Source: CAYGZL01 sp964354345 (GTDB lineage: Bacteria; Chloroflexota; Anaerolineae; Anaerolineales; UBA4823). Taken from it: a DNA stretch of 64,000 nt. Shown here in pieces: positions 7,570-16,634 of this stretch. Numbering within the stretch: position 1 is the first letter of the stretch; each line of letters begins with the position of its first letter. Location: positions 14,598 to 78,597 of the forward strand of contig CAYGZL010000053.1 of NCBI GenBank assembly GCA_964354345.1. Direction: 5' to 3'. The notes beneath the pieces were generated by a model. That model ran no database searches, was not told the origin of the DNA, and saw nothing but the letters and a program-made list of their open reading frames with translations. The position numbers and the translations under genes are program-made.

Positions 7570-9498
7570 ATGCATACTAAAATTAGAGCGACCAATCATG
7601 CCACCTTCCGGCCCGTGTCCCTGGGCACACTGCAACTCACCAGTGGATTTTGGGCACGCCGGCAAGAAATTAACCAGACTGTCAGTATCCCGCATGGTTA
7701 CCGGATGTTGGAAAAAGCGGGGAATCTTAATAACCTGCGTCTGGCCGCCGGGAAGGGTGAAGGAAATTACAGGGGATATGTATTTCAAGATTCGGATGTT
7801 TATAAATGGTTAGAGGCCGCCTGTCTGGCGTCAGTACCACTCAGGGCTCGTGGGACAGGAATCGCTAACAATCATGGAACTGGCATACAGCAAATGATCC
7901 ATCAGGTGATTGGCATTGTGGCAAAAGCGCAGCAAGCAGATGGTTATCTTAACTCATGCTTTTCGGTTGAAAGACCTGGCCAGCGTTGGACGGATATTGA
8001 TCATGGACACGAACTATACTGTGCGGGTCACTTAATTGAGGCTGCGGTGGCGCACAATCGTGTCACCGGAGAAACATCCTTGATGGATGTCGCCCGGCGA
8101 TTCGTGGATCATATCGGTGCAGGACCTCACAGCGAGTCGGCAGTGTTCGGACCCGGTAAGCGTGAATATGCTCCTGGTCACCCGGAGATCGAATTAGCCC
8201 TGGTAGAGCTATACCGCCAGACTGGCGAACGATCTTACCTGGATTTAGCGAAGTTTTTTATAGACCAACGCGGTCATAACCGCATGCGTGGTTGGGGTAA
8301 CCTGGGATCTGCTTACCAACAAGACCGGGTTCCAGTGCGCCAGACAGAGATCGTGGAGGGGCACGCGGTACGCCAGCTGTACCTGGATGCAGGAGTAGCT
8401 GATTTATACCTTGAGACGGGTGAGCGAGCGTTGTTGGAGGCCTTGGAACGGCAATGGCAGGATATGGCGCAGTATAAAACATATATAACCGGTGCATTTG
8501 GGGCACGGGGAGCGGGCGAAGCTTTCGGTGGGCGATATGAGCTGCCTAACCGGGAAGCATATTGTGAGACTTGCGCCGCAATCGCAGCAATGATGTGGAA
8601 CTGGCGGATGTTATTGATCACCGGTAGAGGGATATTTGCTGATCTCTTGGAACGATCGCTCTATAATGGATTTTTAAGTGGATTATCCCTGGACGGGACA
8701 CATTTCTTTTATGAAAACCCGTTGCTTAACGACGGCAGCCATCGTCGCCAGGAATGGTTTGCCTGCGCCTGTTGTCCCCCCAACGTGATGCGTCAGATCG
8801 CTCTGGTGGATCATTATGCGTTCACAGTAAACGAAACCGGAGTCCAGATCCACCAGTATCAAAACGGCAAGGCGAGCCTGGAGCTACCCGATGGGTCCAG
8901 AGTTGGATTGCGCATAGCGACCAGTTATCCCTGGGAAGGGTCAGTTCGGATTATTATCGAGGAAACAACTGGTAGTTGGACATTACGGCTGCGCAAACCT
9001 GGTTGGTGTAAGGAAGCCAGGGTGGGCATGAACGGACGCGACCAGACAGTGGAGGTGGACTCGAACGGATATCTCAACCTGGGATGGGCCTGGCGCCGGG
9101 GAGATGAGGTGGAATTAGAAATGGCGATGGTACCGCGTCTGACCGTGGCACACCCACGCGTGGATGATTTAAGGGGCATGGCAGCTATCGAGCGTGGCCC
9201 ATTGGTTTATTGCCTTGAAGGGATGGATCAGCGGGAGGGCATAAACCTGGCGGATGTGCGCATCCCAACCTCCGTTGCGATGCAAGGGAAATGGCGCGAT
9301 GATATCCTGGGCGGTTTAGGGACGGTGCAGTTCGATGGATTGGAACAAGCCTCGAATGATTGGGGAAACCGTTTGTACCGGGCGGTCGGAGAGGGGAGAT
9401 CGCAGTTGCGCCCGACGCTGTTGACTGCGATACCGTATTATGCCTGGGCGAACCGGACAGCCAGCCCGATGCGGGTGTGGCTCCCGTTGATTGGTTAA
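7570..9498 (+). CDS. GH127 beta-L-arabinofuranosidase
   Basis: A 642-residue glycoside hydrolase of family GH127 (HypBA1 type), which releases L-arabinofuranose from beta-linked arabino-oligosaccharides. The zinc/cysteine active site can be read directly: Glu and Cys in YCETCA (E333 and C335) and the paired cysteines in ACCPPN (C401 and C402), matching Glu338, Cys340, Cys417 and Cys418 of Bifidobacterium HypBA1. An N-terminal (alpha/alpha)6 barrel (about 1-420) precedes beta-rich C-terminal domains. There is no signal peptide, so it acts in the cytoplasm on imported oligosaccharides. I chose the ATG at 7570 (ggag five bases upstream) over the GTG at 7564. It heads a run of genes to 15,161 with gaps of at most 34 bases. 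Confidence 0.9.
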   Translation: MHTKIRATNHATFRPVSLGTLQLTSGFWARRQEINQTVSIPHGYRMLEKAGNLNNLRLAAGKGEGNYRGYVFQDSDVYKWLEAACLASVPLRARGTGIANNHGTGIQQMIHQVIGIVAKAQQADGYLNSCFSVERPGQRWTDIDHGHELYCAGHLIEAAVAHNRVTGETSLMDVARRFVDHIGAGPHSESAVFGPGKREYAPGHPEIELALVELYRQTGERSYLDLAKFFIDQRGHNRMRGWGNLGSAYQQDRVPVRQTEIVEGHAVRQLYLDAGVADLYLETGERALLEALERQWQDMAQYKTYITGAFGARGAGEAFGGRYELPNREAYCETCAAIAAMMWNWRMLLITGRGIFADLLERSLYNGFLSGLSLDGTHFFYENPLLNDGSHRRQEWFACACCPPNVMRQIALVDHYAFTVNETGVQIHQYQNGKASLELPDGSRVGLRIATSYPWEGSVRIIIEETTGSWTLRLRKPGWCKEARVGMNGRDQTVEVDSNGYLNLGWAWRRGDEVELEMAMVPRLTVAHPRVDDLRGMAAIERGPLVYCLEGMDQREGINLADVRIPTSVAMQGKWRDDILGGLGTVQFDGLEQASNDWGNRLYRAVGEGRSQLRPTLLTAIPYYAWANRTASPMRVWLPLIG

Positions 9499-9532
9499 AA
9501 ACGCGCCAATTATCAAGGAAAAGGTAACTTTT

Positions 9533-10210
9533 ATGGTTGATCTTTCGAATATAGAACGTACCCGTGAGCGGATCGTAGAACTGGGCCGGTTAATTTTTGA
9601 GCGCAAGCTGACGGATGTGTCAGGTGGCAACTTAAGTGCCCGGGTGGGGGAATTGATTTGCATAACGCCGCGCTTTGCCGGTCAACAACGGTTGTGGAAC
9701 CTGCGACCGGAGGACGTATTGGTGGTCGACCAGCAGGGGATTGTTTTGGACGGCGAAGGGGAAATTACCCGAGAGGCGAAGGCGCACTTGAGGGTATACC
9801 ATACTTTTCCGATGGCGAATGGCGTGGCACACTGCCACCCACGCCATGTACTAATCTTCTGTGCTGGACGGCGACCCATCCCACCGGTCCTGGAGGCGGT
9901 GCGCCGATTTGGGGTGATCCAGGTGACGCCAGAATACGCTCCGGCGCACAGCGACCGGCTGGCTGAGATGATCTGTCAGTGCCTGGCGGGCCAGGAGGAT
10001 AGGATTCGTAAACAGGCCGCACTGATCCTGGCGCGGTGGCATGGCATCTTCGCAGTGGGGAAAAATCTGGAGGCAGCAGTAGATGCAGTGGAACGCGTCG
10101 ATGTCAATGCCTCGATCCTGATCGATAGTGCGCATAGCCTTGAAGAAGCGGTTGAGCTGGGCTACCTGTGGTCGGCTGAGTTGGAGGCTGAGATCTCTGG
10201 TAAAGAGTGA
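9533..10210 (+). CDS. Class II aldolase/adducin family protein (L-fuculose-phosphate aldolase-like)
   Basis: A 225-residue zinc-dependent class II aldolase-fold protein. Key motifs are SGGNLSAR (substrate phosphate and backbone loop, about residues 31-38), the zinc ligands in AHCHPRH and the later RWHGIFAVG segment. Relatives cleave L-fuculose 1-phosphate or L-rhamnulose 1-phosphate, or epimerise L-ribulose 5-phosphate. The ATG at 9533, with aaggaaaagg before it, is preferred over the TTG at 9491, which overlaps the GH127 gene. The 34-base gap to the arabinofuranosidase gene suggests co-expression, so the substrate could derive from arabinose or from fucose. Confidence 0.8.
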   Translation: MVDLSNIERTRERIVELGRLIFERKLTDVSGGNLSARVGELICITPRFAGQQRLWNLRPEDVLVVDQQGIVLDGEGEITREAKAHLRVYHTFPMANGVAHCHPRHVLIFCAGRRPIPPVLEAVRRFGVIQVTPEYAPAHSDRLAEMICQCLAGQEDRIRKQAALILARWHGIFAVGKNLEAAVDAVERVDVNASILIDSAHSLEEAVELGYLWSAELEAEISGKE

Positions 10211-10223
10211 TGGATTATTCGGA

Positions 10224-11354
10224 ATGAAAAAGCATTGGATTTGGGTAATCGTGATGGGATTGGTTGTTTTGCTGGCTCCAGGTGTTTTATTATACAATTT
10301 CATAGCAAGCAGAATCCAGACAATACCGACTGCGTCGGATGAAATGAAAGCAGATAACCAGCCGATGCCAACCGTAATAATAATAAATAAGCCTACTGCC
10401 ACATTGAAAGTATTTTTGGAGAACTACCCCATTGGCGCCCGGCGTATGCCGACTGAAACACCAACACGAACTGAATTCCCTGGCACCACCCTGACGCGAA
10501 CAATCAAGCCGAAGCCAGGTTTAACTCGCACAAAATCTCCCGCACCATCACGTACTCCTACCCAAAATGCGCCAGTTATTGCGACCAGGATTGAAGCGCC
10601 CACCCTTACGGCTACATCCGTTGAATGGCAGCTTGTCACCGGGCAACTGGTAGACCAGCCAACTGAGCATTTTGATATTGTTATGCGTTTTCCGCTGATC
10701 GAATCAGGGGACGTGCATCCCGGTGTTGGGTTCAACCAGGCGATCCAGGTTATACTTGATGAACAACTGACCGGTGCGACCAGGCTGGCTCAGGATATCA
10801 CTCTGGAGGAAGTGTTGGGGTATTGGTTTATGGATTACCGGTTAACCAGCCAATTGACGATACAGGCAAACGATCCGTTGGTAGTAAATTTTGTAACTCC
10901 ACAATTTTGGAAAACCCCCATCCCGTCATTAACATCCGGACAGGCACGCTTTCAAATGCGCCATGATCTGCTGGCGGTGTTGTTCGAGACGCAGAGTTTT
11001 AGCGGCAGCGCCCACATGGGATCCAAACACACCAGTCTAAACTATGATCTCACGATTAATCAGATCCTGACATTGGAAAAACTGTTCCGTCCGGGAGTAG
11101 ACTACCTGGGAGAGTTAGCTGCAGCCTGCCAGCAAGCCCTGGCCATGCGTGGCGATGACTATAACCTATCGGGCGCTGATCCGGCAGCGAGTCATTACCA
11201 GGTGTGGAACCTGACCCAAAATGGAATATTAATTACTTTCGAAGAATACCAGGTGGCGCCCTATTACCTGGGCGCACAGCAAGTGTTAGTGCCGTATGTA
11301 CGCCTGGACAAATTATTCGATCCAAACGGGCCATTAGGAAATTTGGCGAAATGA
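10224..11354 (+). CDS. Membrane-anchored DUF3298/RsiV-like protein with Thr/Pro linker
   Basis: A 376-residue protein with a single N-terminal membrane anchor or uncleaved signal (KKHWIWVIVMGLVVLLAPG). A long Thr/Pro/Arg-rich linker (about residues 60-145) is followed by a C-terminal domain like DUF3298 of RsiV and PdaC, with the segments YDLTINQILTLEKLF and ITFEEYQVAPYYLGAQQV. In other bacteria this domain occurs in extracytoplasmic sensors and lysozyme-binding anti-sigma factors. Start ATG 10224 follows gga; an upstream start at 10128 would lie inside the aldolase gene. Its stop overlaps the start of the next gene (ATGA), so it is translationally coupled to the WD40 lipoprotein and ABC exporter genes. 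Confidence 0.75.
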   Translation: MKKHWIWVIVMGLVVLLAPGVLLYNFIASRIQTIPTASDEMKADNQPMPTVIIINKPTATLKVFLENYPIGARRMPTETPTRTEFPGTTLTRTIKPKPGLTRTKSPAPSRTPTQNAPVIATRIEAPTLTATSVEWQLVTGQLVDQPTEHFDIVMRFPLIESGDVHPGVGFNQAIQVILDEQLTGATRLAQDITLEEVLGYWFMDYRLTSQLTIQANDPLVVNFVTPQFWKTPIPSLTSGQARFQMRHDLLAVLFETQSFSGSAHMGSKHTSLNYDLTINQILTLEKLFRPGVDYLGELAAACQQALAMRGDDYNLSGADPAASHYQVWNLTQNGILITFEEYQVAPYYLGAQQVLVPYVRLDKLFDPNGPLGNLAK

Positions 11355-12658
11355 GAGAAATGATTAAGCTCATCCGTAAGGTTATGTATATGATCATCCT
11401 TGTTTCACTGGTAGGATGTGCCACACTGGCTGTAACGTCAACTCCAGAAGATAATCCCTACCCCAACCCCTATCCCACGTCACCTGACGATCCTTATCCT
11501 GTCCCCACCGAGTGGTCTCCCTATCCTGCACCCATCTCGCCGACACAAAGTGCCACTCCTGGAAAAACACCGGCTATGATTCCGACCGTCCCATTGATCC
11601 CTACGCGGACACTTTCTCCAACGCCGACAGACACGGTCACTCCCACCTTTACCCAGAGCCCGCCGACACCCACGCTCTATGTTTTGTCAGGAACCCCATT
11701 ACCAACGAACTTACCTAAGTTAATTCCGGGGAATGCAGGGCGGGCTTCTGCATTGGCCCGCTGGAAACTCACTGCAGTAACCGCCTTAACCTGGGTGCCT
11801 GCACAACCGGCGATGGCGGTTTCTGACGGGGATGCAATCTTTATCATCGATTTACTCTCGCGAGAAACGCTAAGAACCTTGCATCCCCAGGTGAAAGGAA
11901 TCATGGATCTGGCTTTCAGTCCGGATGGCGGATGGCTGATGGCTGGCAGCCGGCAAGGATCAGAGCAAACCGGGTATAGCAGTGGATTGGAATTATGGCG
12001 CGGCCCTGAGTGGGAGCCGCGTGGATTGCTGTATGGCACGGAGCGTGGATTAAGCAGCCTGGTTTTTTCACCCGATGGTCACCACCTGGCGACAGCCTTT
12101 AGCTCTATATATGAGCCAAACAACAGCCTGGATATCTGGAATACACAAACCTGGGAAATTACACGCACCTTGAAAACAGGTGTTGTTCTGGAGACGGCGT
12201 TCTCTCCCGACAGCCGGTTATTGGCTTATTCACCGGATCGTTATGCGATAAAGATATGGAATATGGTTAAGAAAGGCGTTGCTTTCCGCTTCCCAACTTC
12301 TTTTAGCGGTGCTGTGACCCGTCTGGCATTTTCTCCTGACAACCGCTATCTCGTCTCTGGTCATTACGATGGGACGTTGCGATTATGGGATGTACAAACG
12401 GGAACACAAGTGTGGGAACAACAAGTACAAGAAGTGATTGAGTGCCTGGCTTTCAGCCCTGACGGGCAACTCATCGCGACCGGTGGGAGTTTCCAAAGCA
12501 GCCTGATACGCTTATGGGAGACGAAAACGGGGGCATTGTTGCGAACCCTCGAAGGACATAGCCGGGGAGTCAGTGCATTGGTGTTCGCACCGGGAGGGGA
12601 GGCTTTGGCGACAGGGTCTTATGATGGAGAAATGCGTCTTTGGGGAGTGCGGCCATAA
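11351..12658 (+). CDS. WD40-repeat lipoprotein with Thr/Pro/Tyr-rich linker
   Basis: A 435-residue lipoprotein. The signal (KVMYMIILVSLVGC) ends in a lipobox cysteine. A Tyr-Pro and Thr-Pro-rich linker (about residues 30-115) keeps the globular part away from the membrane. Then come about seven WD40-type repeats, recognisable by recurring AFSPDG, SFDG-like and LRLWD/IKIWN motifs, enough for one seven-bladed propeller. Such propellers are binding platforms; the ligand is unknown. ATG 11351 overlaps the previous stop and the TAA overlaps the next ATG, so it is embedded in an operon with an ABC exporter and may be its extracytoplasmic partner. Confidence 0.88.
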   Translation: MREMIKLIRKVMYMIILVSLVGCATLAVTSTPEDNPYPNPYPTSPDDPYPVPTEWSPYPAPISPTQSATPGKTPAMIPTVPLIPTRTLSPTPTDTVTPTFTQSPPTPTLYVLSGTPLPTNLPKLIPGNAGRASALARWKLTAVTALTWVPAQPAMAVSDGDAIFIIDLLSRETLRTLHPQVKGIMDLAFSPDGGWLMAGSRQGSEQTGYSSGLELWRGPEWEPRGLLYGTERGLSSLVFSPDGHHLATAFSSIYEPNNSLDIWNTQTWEITRTLKTGVVLETAFSPDSRLLAYSPDRYAIKIWNMVKKGVAFRFPTSFSGAVTRLAFSPDNRYLVSGHYDGTLRLWDVQTGTQVWEQQVQEVIECLAFSPDGQLIATGGSFQSSLIRLWETKTGALLRTLEGHSRGVSALVFAPGGEALATGSYDGEMRLWGVRP

Positions 12659-13431
12659 TGAAACCTCTTATTCAACTCGTTGAACTATCGAAGAATTACG
12701 GTCAAAAACGTGCGGTCGAACGGGTGAGTCTGGAAGTGCAGGGAGGGGAAATTTTCGGATTTTTAGGCCCCAATGGAGCGGGAAAGACAACCACGATCAA
12801 GATGATCGTAGGTTTACTACAACCCAGCGCGGGATGTGTGCTGGTTGATGGTTTCGATATTCAGAAGCAGCCTTTGCAAGCCAAAGCTGCTTCTGGATAC
12901 GTACCGGACCAACCCAATTTATATCCGAAACTAACCGGACGAGAGTTTTTGCATTTTGTTGGGGACTTATACGGCTTACAGAAAGCTCAGGCGGAGCGCA
13001 GGGCAGGGGAATTACTGCGTGTATTCGATCTTGAAACAGCCGGAGATGATCCCCTGGATGCGTATAGTCATGGAATGCGCCAGAAAACAGTCCTGGCTGC
13101 AGCGTTGATGCATGATCCGAAGGTATTAGTATTGGATGAACCAACTGTGGGTCTGGATCCAAAAAGCGCGCGTCTGATCAAAGATATCCTCAGGCAAATG
13201 GCTGAGCGAGGCGCGGCAATATTTTTATCTACGCATATTCTGGAGATTGCCGAAAGGATGTGCGATCGGATCGGTATTATTCACCAGGGGCGGCTGATTG
13301 CGGTAGGAACCATGGGTGAGTTGCGGTCCATGGGTGGCAGCGGTGCGGGTGAAACGGGCAGCCTGGAGGATATTTTCCTGAGCCTGACTGGCGGCGCGGA
13401 GGATGCAGAGATCGCTGAGGTTTTAAAGTGA
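12658..13431 (+). CDS. ABC transporter ATP-binding protein
   Basis: A 257-residue ABC ATPase of the exporter (ABC-2, DrrA/CcmA-like) class. Walker A GPNGAGKTT, a degenerate signature loop YSHGMRQK, Walker B VLVLDEPTVGLDP and the switch histidine in STHILE are all present. The start ATG at 12658 overlaps the previous TAA, which replaces the longer in-frame start at 12640. Its stop overlaps the GTG of the permease gene. The C-terminal tail is short with no extra domain. It should energise the downstream permease; the substrate is unknown. Confidence 0.93.
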   Translation: MKPLIQLVELSKNYGQKRAVERVSLEVQGGEIFGFLGPNGAGKTTTIKMIVGLLQPSAGCVLVDGFDIQKQPLQAKAASGYVPDQPNLYPKLTGREFLHFVGDLYGLQKAQAERRAGELLRVFDLETAGDDPLDAYSHGMRQKTVLAAALMHDPKVLVLDEPTVGLDPKSARLIKDILRQMAERGAAIFLSTHILEIAERMCDRIGIIHQGRLIAVGTMGELRSMGGSGAGETGSLEDIFLSLTGGAEDAEIAEVLK

Positions 13432-15161
13432 TCGTGTCAGCAAAAATCTGGCCAACGGTCTGGAAGCTTATCCGTCTGCGTATATGGATTACCTTAAATG
13501 ATTTCCGCCGGGCGAATCTCCGGCGGAAAATCGGTCAACTTCTGTTTGGATTATTTATCCTCGGATTAATCGTCCTGGCTTTTTGGGTAAGCTGGTTGGT
13601 TTTACGATTTATCCAATCTCCAGATATAACTGGGATAACGGGTGATGTAAAACCAATTCTGCGTAGCCTGCCCGTGGTGTGGATTGGTGGCGCGTTTGTT
13701 GGAGTGTTGCTGACCAGTTTCGGGGTATTGTTACAGGCATTGTACCTGGCTGGGGATCTGGAATTCTTATTAAGTGCACCAGTGCCGATTCGCGCAGTAT
13801 TCGTCGCGAAGTTGTTACAGGCGATCTTACCCAACTTTGCGCTCATCTGCCTGTTCGCGATACCAGTGCTATTCGGATTCGGGTTGTCAGCGGGATATCA
13901 CGTCTTATATTATCCGTTAGTGATCTTGATCCTGGCGATGCTGGCGTTAGCAGCGGCAGGGATCGCGGCTTTACTGGTAATGGCGATCGTACGCGTGTTT
14001 CCAGCCCGGCGAGTGGCGGAAGTGTTAGGGTTCGTAGGGGCGCTGGCAGCCATGCTTTGCTCGCAGAGTGGACAAATTTTTAGCCGGTTTTCAGGTGGCG
14101 CCGGTCAAGCGCAGCAAGCTTTTCAGGCAATTTCACGCTTCGATGAACCCTGGTTGCCTTTGGCCTGGGCGGGGCGAGGATTGGTCGCAGTTGGTGAAGG
14201 ACATTGGTTGGAAGGAGGTGGATTAGTCGCACTCACCGTAATCATCTCCACCGGGCTATTTATCTTCACGTTGAATATGGCTGAGCACCTGTATTATCGT
14301 GGTTGGGCAAGCCTGCAAGGTGTACAGGTCCGCAAGCGTATAAAACATAAACCAGTCAACAGAACGACTGAAAAGCCTGGTATGGTTTTGGGTAAAGGAT
14401 TCCTGGCAGTCTGGGCGATTGTTGGAAAAGATGCACGTGTGTTACGGCGTGATTTGCGAAATTTATCCCAATTAATTACACCAATCATCGTCGGGGTGAT
14501 CTACGCGTTTATCATATTCATGGATCGCCCGAAGCCAACTGTTCTGTCAGACGGTGGTGTAGAGGGATTGGCAGGTAGTAACTTCGCTCTCTTTTCTAGC
14601 ATGGGGGTGGCTTTATTTGTCAGTTGGATATTGATGTCACGGTTGGGCCTGATGGCCTTCTCTCAGGAGGGGCGCAATTATTGGATCTTAAAAAACGCGC
14701 CACTAACCTCGGCTCAACTCCTGCTCGCAAAATATATCATCACCTATCTCCCAGCGGTAGTCCTGGGATGTGGATTTGGGATCAGTTTGGGTCTTTTACT
14801 CGGGTTAAACATTCTACAACTAATTTATAACCTGGCAGCGATTTTACTAATTAACGCAGCCAACGCCAGTATCAATCTTACGATTGGCGTCATCGGAGCT
14901 CGTATGGATTGGGAAGACCCACGTCAGATGCAGCGTGGATCCGGTGGCTGCCTGGCGTCAATGTCTGGCGTGGCCTGGTTAGCGATTGGTATGTTGCTCT
15001 TCTTTGGACCGCCGTTACTCAGTGCAGGATTGGCGATGCCTCCCTGGATCGGTTACCTGGGAGGCATCCTGGTCGGTGGAACAGTTTGTCTGGCTTTAAC
15101 CATCGTCCCGTTGTGGATCGTACGGGGTCGAGTCGAACGGCTTGATGAAGCCAAGAGTTGA
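13428..15161 (+). CDS. ABC transporter permease, large exporter type
   Basis: A 577-residue polytopic membrane protein with about a dozen hydrophobic segments in two clusters, separated by a cytoplasmic loop near residues 290-325 (RKRIKHKPVNRTTEKPG). This is the plan of the large bacterial ABC-2-like permeases that pair with one ATPase. It starts at a GTG overlapping the ATPase stop and so is translationally coupled. It ends five bases before the convergent RIO kinase gene. Substrate is not predictable from sequence. The operon context (WD40 lipoprotein, DUF3298 protein) suggests an envelope or export function, not antibiotic efflux, but this is inference. Confidence 0.85.
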   Translation: MIVSAKIWPTVWKLIRLRIWITLNDFRRANLRRKIGQLLFGLFILGLIVLAFWVSWLVLRFIQSPDITGITGDVKPILRSLPVVWIGGAFVGVLLTSFGVLLQALYLAGDLEFLLSAPVPIRAVFVAKLLQAILPNFALICLFAIPVLFGFGLSAGYHVLYYPLVILILAMLALAAAGIAALLVMAIVRVFPARRVAEVLGFVGALAAMLCSQSGQIFSRFSGGAGQAQQAFQAISRFDEPWLPLAWAGRGLVAVGEGHWLEGGGLVALTVIISTGLFIFTLNMAEHLYYRGWASLQGVQVRKRIKHKPVNRTTEKPGMVLGKGFLAVWAIVGKDARVLRRDLRNLSQLITPIIVGVIYAFIIFMDRPKPTVLSDGGVEGLAGSNFALFSSMGVALFVSWILMSRLGLMAFSQEGRNYWILKNAPLTSAQLLLAKYIITYLPAVVLGCGFGISLGLLLGLNILQLIYNLAAILLINAANASINLTIGVIGARMDWEDPRQMQRGSGGCLASMSGVAWLAIGMLLFFGPPLLSAGLAMPPWIGYLGGILVGGTVCLALTIVPLWIVRGRVERLDEAKS

Positions 15162-15166
15162 TCCGA

Positions 15167-16231
15167 TTACGATCTGGAGTTTTTCGATATCTTCTCCCAA
15201 TATTTTCGATCCCCCTGGTCATCGCCATCCAATAAGGTGGGATGGACCTCAGGAGCGGTGAGATAACCGTGGGAGCTCCACAAGTCACGAGCCAGCTTTT
15301 GTGGATTGGCGCGGACTCCCTGGCTGATAAAATATTGGCAGATGCGAGTTATATCGCGTTGAAAAATGGTATAGGAACTGCGATTGCTCCGGGGATCAAT
15401 CACCTGGGGAAAATCAATCAGGCTGATGCGGCCCTCCCAATAGAGGATGTTATAAGCAGAGAGATCGCCATGGACACGATGGTTGGCCAGCAAGATGTCA
15501 ACGTTATGCACCACACGCCGATATAAAGCAACTGCTTCACGACGTCCCAGTTCGACGGTATTCAGGGTGGGGGCGGGTACATCGTCCCCACCGATATACT
15601 CCATCAAGATGGTGTTATTCGCGCGTGCATAAGGGCGAGGGATATCAGCACCAGCCGTAAAGAGTTTCTCTAATGTCTGGTACTCATGTTCAATCCAGGA
15701 AGTGTGCGCCAACTCAGAACCAAAACTGCTGCGTTTGGCGACAGCATGCAGTTCGCGATCGTTTTTCACCAGCAATCCATCTGTGTCCAGGATTGCCCGA
15801 CCTTCTCGATACACCGCATCGTTCTTAAGGGAGCGAAAACGGCGGGGGCGGTAAACCTTAGCAGCCAGGTAAGGTTGGTCGAGGCCCGCGCTGGGATTGG
15901 CCAGGCATTGATAAACGGTGGCTTCTTTACCGCCTTTGATCAAGCGGAGGATATCATCCAGCCATTGTTCTTCATAGAAAGGCCCTAAAGCTGCCAGCAA
16001 CCAGCCTTGTTCGTGACGGGAAGCCTTGTAAGTAAACTCGAAATGCTCCTGAGTATCACTTTGGCTGGTAAGGTCAACAACCTCCCCCGCGGATGGCAGA
16101 TGGGGGGGCCGATGGAGTTTGGGTCGGTGAGCGGAGCGTGACTTCGCTATATGGATGGCTCGCAGGTTGGGAGAACGTTCTTCGCTCTCCAGGTCGTCCC
16201 ATAAATCGTCTTCAGTTGGTTGGTAATGCAT
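15167..16231 (-). CDS. RIO-type atypical serine protein kinase
   Basis: A 354-residue RIO1-like kinase. The glycine-poor nucleotide loop IKGGKEATVYQ (about 98-108), ATP-binding Lys125 in AAKVYRPR, catalytic Asp256 and Asn261 in VHGDLSAYNIL and metal-binding Asp273 in LIDFPQ are all present. Archaeal and eukaryotic RIO proteins act in small-subunit ribosome maturation; bacterial members are poorly studied. The N-terminal 75 residues are polar and unique. I chose ATG 16231; the reading frame continues to 16396 but would then begin inside a terminator hairpin. Upstream lies a roughly 400-base structured leader with a short ORF and an intrinsic terminator, suggesting attenuation control. Confidence 0.88.
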   Translation of the reverse strand: MHYQPTEDDLWDDLESEERSPNLRAIHIAKSRSAHRPKLHRPPHLPSAGEVVDLTSQSDTQEHFEFTYKASRHEQGWLLAALGPFYEEQWLDDILRLIKGGKEATVYQCLANPSAGLDQPYLAAKVYRPRRFRSLKNDAVYREGRAILDTDGLLVKNDRELHAVAKRSSFGSELAHTSWIEHEYQTLEKLFTAGADIPRPYARANNTILMEYIGGDDVPAPTLNTVELGRREAVALYRRVVHNVDILLANHRVHGDLSAYNILYWEGRISLIDFPQVIDPRSNRSSYTIFQRDITRICQYFISQGVRANPQKLARDLWSSHGYLTAPEVHPTLLDGDDQGDRKYWEKISKNSRS

Positions 16232-16370
16232 CGTTCGTCTAACCTTATTTTGAAAAGAGTTGTGCGGAATGAGTAACAGATTCTGTTCATTCCCGGCGTA
16301 TATACCCGCCAGGTTGAAGGTTCCTGTGGTTGATGCGGCACTACCGATGGGTTTACCGGAGATCAGGCAC

Positions 16371-16404
16371 GAAAAAGCCACAGGTTCTGAGCGCACCTGT
16401 GGCT
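16371..16404 (-). terminator. Intrinsic terminator in the leader of the RIO kinase gene
   Basis: A perfect 10-base stem (agccacaggt at 16376-16385, acctgtggct at 16395-16404) with a 9-base loop is followed on the minus strand by five T residues (A-tract 16372-16376). It lies 140 bases before the RIO kinase start and 230 bases after the end of the upstream glycosidase gene, just past a 20-codon ORF. It can be the terminator of that upstream transcript or an attenuator. Further hairpins lie at 16419-16433 and 16267-16292. Confidence 0.82.
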
Positions 16405-16435
16405 ATTAGGTAAATGAATGAACTAACCGTTCAGG

Positions 16436-16498
16436 CTAGATAACCCCGCCAGGAGGCGTGCTCAAAATATACGATGTGGATCGCAAAGTGACTTTCAT
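16436..16498 (-). CDS. Putative 20-aa leader peptide
   Basis: A short ORF reads MKVTLRSTSYILSTPPGGVI and stops at TAG. A strong AGGAGG (minus strand, 16516-16511) precedes its ATG, though at 12 bases the spacing is long. The ORF's own 3' part contains GCCTCCT (16457-16451), complementary to that Shine-Dalgarno, so the ribosome site could be sequestered. A strong intrinsic terminator begins 32 bases past the stop. The layout is that of a leader peptide controlling the RIO kinase gene; a chance ORF cannot be excluded. The rest of the 16,232-16,634 gap holds only hairpins. Confidence 0.4.
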   Translation of the reverse strand: MKVTLRSTSYILSTPPGGVI

Positions 16499-16634
16499 AA
16501 TTTATTAGTGCCTCCTTTCTTATCTCATGTGTTCTTAGTTTATCATGGGGCTGAACAGACGTCAAGACGGGAGATTGTAATTGTTGTTGTTCAGCGAATT
16601 TGACACCCCCTGACTGTTCAGGAAAAGTGTACCG

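Noticed and set aside
16232..16396. N-terminal extension of the RIO kinase to 16396
   Set aside because: Its first codons lie inside a perfect intrinsic terminator hairpin and the residues are not kinase-like, so ATG 16231 was used.
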